IMG/VR virus record: IMGVR_UViG_3300042484_000592
Span: 1-21,618 of that record
Direction: 5' to 3' (one strand)
From: a virus
DNA length: 21,618 nt
The notes under the pieces are model-generated. The model did no database searches, was not told where the DNA came from, and was given only the letters and a program-made list of their open reading frames with translations. A program made the position numbers and the translations under genes. Positions 19,597 through 21,618 of this stretch are shown here, piece after piece. How positions within the stretch are numbered: position 1 is the first letter of the stretch; every line of letters begins with the position of its first letter.

Positions 19597-19842
19597 TATT
19601 AGTAAAGGGCTTGCAGAGTTTTGGTCAACGATAGTTAAACTTGGCTACCCGCGGCTTACAGTCGCGCTCTTTTTGTCTAGCAAACATGGAGTATCATTCG
19701 CTTTCAGAAGTCGCCCATGCTGTAAGCACTAACTTCTAGTCCAGCTGGAGTGCAGTCTATAACTGCTAGATACAACAGGCTTCCGACCCATTATAACTTC
19801 TCTTACGAAACTCCTAGATACTTTAAGCCCTTTACTAATACT
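19597..19842 (-). ncRNA. Large structured RNA closed by a perfect 16-17 bp helix
   Basis: Fills exactly the space between tRNA-Leu(TAA) CCA and tRNA-Arg(CCT). Plus-strand GTATTAGTAAAGGGCTT (19596-19612) is the perfect reverse complement of AAGCCCTTTACTAATAC (19825-19841). Interior helices include AGAAGT/ACTTCT (19706-19737) around TGC/GCA, GCAGT/ACTGC (19752-19766), CGCG/CGCG (19650-19666) and the palindrome TCCAGCTGGA. No open frame with a ribosome site. Flanking tRNA processing would release it with paired ends. I match it to no known family. Confidence 0.78.
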
Positions 19843-19927
19843 TGGTGCGACTGGCCGGAATCGAACCGGCACGCCCTTCGGCGAGAGATTTTAAGTCTCT
19901 TGTGTCTACCTATTTCACCACAGTCGC
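19843..19927 (-). tRNA. tRNA-Leu(TAA)
   Basis: 85 nucleotides with a class II variable arm (CGCC-GAA-GGGCG), acceptor GCGACTG/CAGTCGC, anticodon arm AGAGA-CTTAAAA-TCTCT, T loop TTCGATT, encoded CCA. Reads UUA. First gene behind the promoter at 19945-19973. Confidence 0.96.
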
Positions 19928-19944
19928 ATTTTCTAACTTAATCT

Positions 19945-19973
19945 ATTATACAACATTGACCTTTGTTAGTCAA
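19945..19973 (-). promoter_or_regulatory. Promoter inside the tRNA array
   Basis: Minus strand TTGACT (19968-19973), 17 bases, TATAAT (19945-19950), about ten bases of leader before tRNA-Leu(TAA). It would also drive the structured RNA at 19597-19842. Confidence 0.88.
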
Positions 19974-19979
19974 CTGCTT

Positions 19980-20060
19980 TGGTGCCCCAGGCGGGAGTCG
20001 AACCCGCATTAAAATTTCTCCTTTTGAGAGAGACGACTTTGCCAATTTGTCTACTGGGGC
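19980..20060 (-). tRNA. tRNA-Leu(CAA)
   Basis: Acceptor GCCCCAG/CTGGGGC, A73, anticodon arm TCTCT-CTCAAAA-GGAGA, T loop TTCGACT, encoded CCA. The variable region is a minimal AATTTTAAT. Reads UUG. Confidence 0.94.
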
Positions 20061-20065
20061 TTTGT

Positions 20066-20141
20066 TGGTGTAACCTGTAGGGATCGAACCTACTTCCTCG
20101 GTGCTTCAAACCGGTGCTATGACCACATCAGCTAAGGTTAC
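20066..20141 (-). tRNA. tRNA-Phe(GAA)
   Basis: Acceptor GTAACCT/AGGTTAC, A73, anticodon arm CGGT-TTGAAGC-ACCG (fifth pair C-A mismatched), T loop TTCGATC, encoded CCA. Reads UUC and UUU. A second tRNA with the same anticodon is cut by the window edge at 21569. Confidence 0.9.
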
Positions 20142-20146
20142 ATATT

Positions 20147-20222
20147 TGGGGTGCCTTATGGGGAACGATCCCATACTACCGATTTCACAGAACGGGGTGC
20201 AGACCACTACACTAAAGACACC
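20147..20222 (-). tRNA. tRNA-His(GTG) with inverted T-loop pair
   Basis: G-1 opposite C73 as required for His, acceptor GTGTCTT/AAGGCAC, anticodon loop CTGTGAA, encoded CCA. The T loop is ATCGTTC instead of TTCGAxx, so T54-A58 is replaced by A54-T58. Reads CAC and CAU. Confidence 0.92.
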
Positions 20223-20445
20223 ATAGATTGAATTTGTAAGTAGTTGCGTCCCTCATATCGCAACCATTTTCCCTTGTAATAAAGCCGGCAGGGTCAAGAT
20301 ACGTCACTTGGGATTCATCCAGCGTGGTAACCATGCTACACCGATCTTCCGATCAGCCGGGAGTCGAACCCGCTTGCCTTCTACTACTCAGTACCTTCGA
20401 AGAATACCGAACAGCGTGACTTCACTTGCTGACACTTACAAAACT
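20223..20445 (-). ncRNA. Structured spacer RNA with tRNA-like domain
   Basis: Between tRNA-Arg(TCT) and tRNA-His. Plus-strand TTTGTAAGT (20233-20241) pairs with ACTTACAAA (20434-20442). Minus-strand 20434-20352 looks like a degenerate tRNA: a partial acceptor TGTCAGC/GCTGATC, GTATT-CTTCGAA-GGTAC resembling an Arg(TCG) anticodon arm, and T arm CGGG-TTCGACT-CCCG, but a stunted D hairpin (GTG-AAGT-CAC). A further hairpin is GTTGCG/CGCAAC (20243-20264). Either a decayed tRNA plus spacer or a stable RNA containing a tRNA mimic. Confidence 0.55.
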
Positions 20446-20520
20446 TGGCACCGCTGGAAGGAATCGAACCATCATTCACACTTTAGAAGAGTGTTGTCCT
20501 ATCCATTGAACGACAGCGGT
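20446..20520 (-). tRNA. tRNA-Arg(TCT)
   Basis: Acceptor ACCGCTG/CAGCGGT, G73, anticodon arm ACACT-CTTCTAA-AGTGT, T loop TTCGATT, encoded CCA. Reads AGA. Confidence 0.96.
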
Positions 20521-20525
20521 AAATT

Positions 20526-20599
20526 TGGCAGGGGCATTAGGGATCGAACCTAAACTAACAGAGTCAAAGTCTGTTGTGCTACCATTACACAATGCCCCA
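20526..20599 (-). tRNA. tRNA-Gln(TTG)
   Basis: Acceptor TGGGGCA/TGCCCCT with weak position 1-72 as usual for Gln, G73, anticodon arm ACAGA-CTTTGAC-TCTGT, T loop TTCGATC, encoded CCA. Reads CAA. Confidence 0.95.
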
Positions 20600-20603
20600 A
20601 CAA

Positions 20604-20673
20604 TAAAACAGGATAGCATTTTTGGCTTTTTTTCAAGAAAAGATTTTTAATGTTTGCTGTTGCTATCCTAAAC
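20604..20673 (-). ncRNA. Pseudoknot element copy 1, behind tRNA-Gly(GCC)
   Basis: Minus strand starts right after the tRNA CCA: GTTTAGGATAGCAACAGCAA ... TGCTATCCTGTTTTATT. P1 is GGATAGCA/TGCTATCC (eight pairs), P2 AACAG/CTGTT, with an inner CTTTT/AAAAG hairpin. Shares the GGATnnnnACAGCAA core with the copies at 15551-16020. The U-rich tail allows an alternative reading as an attenuator. Confidence 0.68.
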
Positions 20674-20747
20674 TGGAGCGGGTAGCGAGAATCGAACTCG
20701 CGAATAAACCTTGGCAAGGTTTCAGGTTACCATTACATCATACCCGC
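20674..20747 (-). tRNA. tRNA-Gly(GCC)
   Basis: Acceptor GCGGGTA/TACCCGC, U73, anticodon arm AAACC-TTGCCAA-GGTTT, T loop TTCGATT, encoded CCA. Reads GGC and GGU. Confidence 0.96.
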
Positions 20748-20754
20748 ATTAACT

Positions 20755-20828
20755 TGGCATACCGCCAGGGACTCGAACCCCGACTGACAGTTTTGGAGAC
20801 TGTAGTGCTGCCATTACACTAGCGATAC
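20755..20828 (-). tRNA. tRNA-Trp(CCA)
   Basis: Acceptor GTATCGC/GCGGTAT, G73, anticodon arm ACAGT-CTCCAAA-ACTGT, T loop TTCGAGT, encoded CCA. Reads UGG. Confidence 0.95.
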
Positions 20829-20833
20829 ATATT

Positions 20834-20908
20834 TGGCGGTCCCAAGGGGTAACGATCCCCTTCTTCAAGCGTGACAGGCTTGTGTGCGTCCATGAACACT
20901 TTGAGACC
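20834..20908 (-). tRNA. tRNA-Asp(GTC) with inverted tertiary pairs
   Basis: Acceptor GGTCTCA/TGGGACC, G73, anticodon arm CAAGC-CTGTCAC-GCTTG, encoded CCA. The T loop is ATCGTTA (A54, T58) and position 8 is A with T at 14, the reverse of the usual U8-A14 and T54-A58. Reads GAC and GAU. Confidence 0.93.
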
Positions 20909-20913
20909 AAATT

Positions 20914-20987
20914 TGGTTCCCAGAACAAGAATCGAACTTGTAATGGCCGGTTATCAGCCGACTGTTATACCATTTAACTATCCGGGA
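20914..20987 (-). tRNA. tRNA-Ile(GAT)
   Basis: Acceptor TCCCGGA/TCTGGGA, A73, anticodon arm GTCGG-CTGATAA-CCGGC, T loop TTCGATT, encoded CCA. Reads AUC and AUU. Confidence 0.95.
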
Positions 20988-20992
20988 ATATT

Positions 20993-21070
20993 TGGAAGTG
21001 CGAGTGAGATTCGAACTCACGGTGTTGCGGATTTGCAATCCACTGCATTGGGCCACTCTGCCATCGCACT
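20993..21070 (-). tRNA. tRNA-Cys(GCA)
   Basis: Acceptor AGTGCGA/TCGCACT, U73 as required for Cys, anticodon arm GTGGA-TTGCAAA-TCCGC, T loop TTCGAAT, encoded CCA. Reads UGC and UGU. Confidence 0.95.
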
Positions 21071-21077
21071 ATAAATT

Positions 21078-21153
21078 TGGTAGTAACGGTGAGACTCGAA
21101 CTCACGATAAACACCGTATGAAGGTGGTGCATTAGCCACTATGCTACGTTACC
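21078..21153 (-). tRNA. tRNA with CAT anticodon (elongator Met, or lysidine-type Ile)
   Basis: Acceptor GGTAACG/CGTTACT, fully paired at 1-72 (G-U) so not initiator type, A73, anticodon arm CCACC-TTCATAC-GGTGT, T loop TTCGAGT, encoded CCA. Met is the default; a lysidine-modified AUA reader cannot be excluded from sequence. Confidence 0.93.
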
Positions 21154-21239
21154 ATATAGAAACACACTTAGCACTTTTGCCAACGCTGGTGTGCAGTCCT
21201 TACAACCTAAATTATATTTAGGCTAAATGTGTTTTTATA
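21154..21239 (-). ncRNA. Spacer RNA closed by an 18-21 bp helix
   Basis: Between tRNA-Lys(TTT) CCA and tRNA-Met 5' end. Plus-strand 21154-21172 (ATATAGAAACACACTTAGC) pairs with 21222-21240 (GCTAAATGTGTTTTTATAT) with one mismatch and one G-U. Inside are the hairpins CTAAAT/ATTTAG and CCA-GCGT-TGG. A double-stranded processing stem or a small stable RNA. Confidence 0.72.
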
Positions 21240-21313
21240 TGGTAGGGGTGTTCGGGAACGATCCGAATTTTACCGGTTAAAAGCCGGTTACTTCACCTTA
21301 AAGTTTCACCCCC
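21240..21313 (-). tRNA. tRNA-Lys(TTT) with inverted tertiary pairs
   Basis: Acceptor GGGGGTG/CACCCCT, A73, D arm ACTT/AAGT, anticodon arm ACCGG-CTTTTAA-CCGGT, encoded CCA. T loop ATCGTTC (A54, T58), and A8 with T14. Reads AAA. Confidence 0.93.
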
Positions 21314-21316
21314 ATA

Positions 21317-21391
21317 TGGTCCATGCTCTGAGAATCGAACTCAGTTCCTCCGGTTAAGAGCCGGTTACTTCGCCACTAAAGTTTAGCATGG
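21317..21391 (-). tRNA. tRNA-Lys(CTT)
   Basis: Acceptor CCATGCT/AGCATGG, A73, D arm ACTT/AAGT, anticodon arm ACCGG-CTCTTAA-CCGGA, ordinary T loop TTCGATT, encoded CCA. A8 and T14 are inverted as in tRNA-Lys(TTT). Reads AAG. Confidence 0.95.
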
Positions 21392-21464
21392 GTGTTCGTA
21401 TTGATATTATCTTTTACGTGCCACCTTAGACCATACGGGGATCTAAGGGACACTAAAGTTTAGC
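21374..21464 (-). repeat. 14-base direct repeat of a tRNA-Lys segment
   Basis: Plus-strand CACTAAAGTTTAGC occurs at 21374-21387 (acceptor to D arm of tRNA-Lys(CTT)) and again at 21451-21464 upstream of the gene. The second copy has no cloverleaf around it, so it looks like a remnant of a tandem tRNA duplication. Confidence 0.6.
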
Positions 21465-21503
21465 TGAGCTTCGCTTCATTGTGTTCTCCTTGAACGTTAT
21501 TAA
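21392..21503 (-). other. Gene-free spacer with hairpin and tiny start-stop frame
   Basis: Minus strand AAGGAG-AACACA-ATG at 21479 opens an eight-codon frame (MKRSSAKL) ending at TAG 21453. Downstream is a hairpin CCTTAGA/TCTAAGG (extended by GTGTC/GGCAC) with an 11-base loop. No larger gene. The tiny frame could be a leader peptide or chance. Confidence 0.4.
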
Positions 21504-21568
21504 AAAAACAGGATGCTTATTTTTCAATTAAAAGTTGAATTTTTGAATTTGCTGTTCGCATCCTAAAA
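21504..21568 (-). ncRNA. Pseudoknot element copy 2, behind tRNA-Phe
   Basis: Minus strand TTTTAGGATGCGAACAGCAA ... GCATCCTGTTTTTTT. P1 GGATGC/GCATCC, P2 AACAG/CTGTT, inner hairpin TTCAA/TTGAA. It follows the CCA of tRNA-Phe without a gap, as copy 1 follows tRNA-Gly. Confidence 0.68.
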
Positions 21569-21618
21569 TGGTACACCCTGTTGGAATCGAACCAACTTCA
21601 ACGGTTCTTCAGACCGCC
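21569..21618 (-). tRNA. tRNA-Phe(GAA), 5' half beyond the window
   Basis: Encoded CCA, A73, T loop TTCGATT, anticodon arm GCGGT-CTGAAGA-ACCGT (one weak pair). The 5' half is cut off. Same anticodon as the tRNA at 20066-20141 but different body sequence. Confidence 0.85.

Noticed and set aside
19597-19842. Group I intron, tmRNA, RNase P RNA or 6S RNA
   Set aside because: No tag-coding frame, no tRNA-like 3' end, no conserved RNase P core strings, and the flanking tRNAs are complete, so nothing is interrupted.

Overview
The window is a densely packed stretch of a large double-stranded DNA phage genome, most likely a T4-like (myovirus-type) phage of an AT-rich, probably aquatic, Gram-negative host. 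Every supported gene is on the minus strand. Genes overlap by 1-4 bases (ATGA or TAATG junctions), most carry GGAG/AAGG ribosome sites, and the contents are phage-like: ATP-dependent DNA ligase, MazG-like hydrolase, ClpP, calcineurin-like phosphoesterases, a polynucleotide-kinase-like protein and a large tRNA array. The host assignment is inference; no structural gene is visible.

Layout, read in the direction of transcription (right to left). 21618-15541 is a tRNA island: 27 complete standard tRNAs, one cut by the window edge, one aberrant class II tRNA, and a few genes between them (a DUF3307-like membrane protein, a PP-loop/QueC-like ATPase, small basic proteins, and an RNA polymerase omega-like protein). 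Nineteen amino acids are covered; no ordinary tRNA-Tyr was found. The spacers are not empty. Several are closed by long complementary ends and fold into multi-hairpin RNAs (17228-17570, 19597-19842, 20223-20445, 21154-21239). A recurring H-type pseudoknot candidate occurs five times: three in tandem at 15551-16020 and two directly behind tRNA CCA ends. 15538-14126 encodes a DUF2828/TROVE-like protein with a von Willebrand A domain, related in architecture to the Ro60 RNA-binding proteins. Its 5' leader carries the three tandem structured RNAs and its 3' side is also structured. 13907-11679 holds two short operons (tyrosine phosphatase, P-loop kinase, phosphoesterase, small proteins). 11618-9506 starts with a tRNA-like RNA and continues with a secreted HExxH protein, an AbrB-like protein, translation factor IF-1 and a second HExxH protein. 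9469-4258 is a long operon of mostly unrecognised phage proteins ending in ClpP. 4198-3470 is a third HExxH protein behind a T4-type late promoter. 3419-1 is the ligase operon with a coiled-coil protein, a MazG-like enzyme, a Bax-inhibitor-1-like membrane protein and two hypothetical proteins.

Regulation is unusually readable. Ten near-consensus sigma-70 type promoters, all with a 17-base spacer, precede transcription units, and two clear Rho-independent terminators are present. Taken together the genes suggest a phage that supplies its own decoding set (tRNAs including an initiator type, IF-1), touches host transcription (omega) and proteolysis (ClpP, zincins), and repairs nucleic-acid ends. 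The most novel-looking element is the pairing of a Ro60-like protein with repeated structured RNAs embedded in its leader and in the tRNA array.
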